Source of the DNA: Limnochordaceae bacterium | GTDB lineage: Bacteria; Bacillota; Limnochordia; Limnochordales; Geochordaceae | Assembly (NCBI GenBank): GCA_014896295.1 | Contig: JADBKR010000004.1 | Location: 1 to 64,000 of the forward strand | Direction: 5' to 3' | Length of the DNA: 64,000 nt | Part shown: in pieces, positions 63,743 to 64,000 of the stretch | How positions within the stretch are numbered: position 1 is the stretch's first letter | Layout of the letters: each line of letters starts with the position of its first letter | Translations under genes and position numbers: made by a program | Notes under the pieces: model-generated | The model's input: the letters and a program-made list of their open reading frames with translations, nothing else | Told to the model about the DNA's origin: nothing | The model's database searches: none

Positions 63743-64000
63743 GTGGCACGGCAGGATTTCTCTCAGACACCGGGAGAGACAACCGGGCTGCAGCCCCAAG
63801 TGGAGCCGCAGCGGCACGTCCGCTGCGTGCCGGGTGACGTGGCCCCTCACGTGCTGCTCCCGGGAGACCCCGGCAGGGCTCAGCGTATCGCTGCCGGGCT
63901 CCCCGAGGCCCGGCTCGTCGCCCAGAACCGGGAGTTCGTCGTCTACACGGGCCGTACGCGAGCGGGTACGCCCGTCAGCGTCTGTTCCACGGGAATCGGC
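63743..64000 (+). CDS. Nucleoside phosphorylase (uridine/purine type), N-terminal part, cut by window edge
   Basis: The first 86 codons of a gene running off the right edge. After a 35-residue polar leader comes APHVLLPGDPGRAQRIA, the phosphate-binding motif of PNP/UDP family phosphorylases, then VAQNREFVVYTGRTRAGTPV and SVCSTGIG. The enzyme would cleave nucleosides with phosphate to base and ribose-1-phosphate. GTG 63743 lies five bases after the PotA-like stop, so it probably belongs to that operon. Base specificity cannot be told from this part. Confidence 0.8.
   Translation, partial: MARQDFSQTPGETTGLQPQVEPQRHVRCVPGDVAPHVLLPGDPGRAQRIAAGLPEARLVAQNREFVVYTGRTRAGTPVSVCSTGIG

Noticed and set aside
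1-64000. CRISPR arrays, tRNA or rRNA genes, insertion sequences, phage genes
   Set aside because: Looked for short regular repeats, tRNA-like cloverleaf regions, transposase and integrase motifs; none were recognised by eye.

Overview
The window is a high-G+C bacterial chromosome segment, densely packed and organised in operons. It carries no rRNA or tRNA genes, no CRISPR array and no insertion sequence that I can recognise. Gene content points to a saccharolytic and peptidolytic Bacillota-type heterotroph: CUT1 sugar importers without their own ATPases, DeoR/RpiR/LacI/GntR/IclR regulators, and a DUF4127 gene. All five solute-binding proteins have signal peptides without a lipobox cysteine, and there is a long Slt70-like lytic transglycosylase. 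Both fit a diderm cell, so a diderm high-G+C lineage such as Limnochordia is my best guess; this is inference, not proof.

Layout. 1-6169: start of PEP carboxykinase, a patatin, a small SHOCT protein, a PIG-L deacetylase with iolB, and a GH31 alpha-glycosidase. 6306-15037: a LacI-controlled sugar operon (binding protein, two permeases, LacI, a six-hairpin glycosidase, a GPH symporter, a second PIG-L deacetylase), divergent from GH31 and sharing a LacI-type palindrome with it. 15067-18705 (minus): FGGY kinase and an apparent fusion of a sugar-phosphate isomerase TIM barrel with a Cgl0159-type aldolase-like barrel. 18844-20775: lytic transglycosylase. 20927-29584: DeoR regulator, then an IclR-headed peptide operon (DppB, DppC, binding protein, M20 peptidase, unusual M28-like peptidase). 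29735-32761: PEP carboxylase. 32879-35867: GntR, 6-phosphogluconate-dehydrogenase-like and LarA/DUF2088-like genes.

35953-50378 (minus): a large amino-sugar/glycan locus that reads nanE, rpiR, binding protein, two permeases, FAD oxidoreductase, GHL10-like glycosidase, DUF4127, a second binding protein, secreted GH20 hexosaminidase, two permeases. 50585-55990: a cyclase-family hydrolase, an MFS exporter, and a glutarate-type module (glutaryl-CoA dehydrogenase, family III CoA-transferase, PfpI/DJ-1 protein). 56296-58394: a HybA/HybB-like electron-transfer pair without a catalytic subunit, flanked by two copies of one intergenic repeat. 58534-64000: small unknown protein, WYL regulator, Pot-type ABC importer (D-B-C-A) and the start of a nucleoside phosphorylase.

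About twenty single-base frame breaks interrupt otherwise intact conserved genes on both strands, several in homopolymers. This looks like residual indel error in the assembly rather than gene decay, so I annotate those genes as single coding regions and give the break positions.
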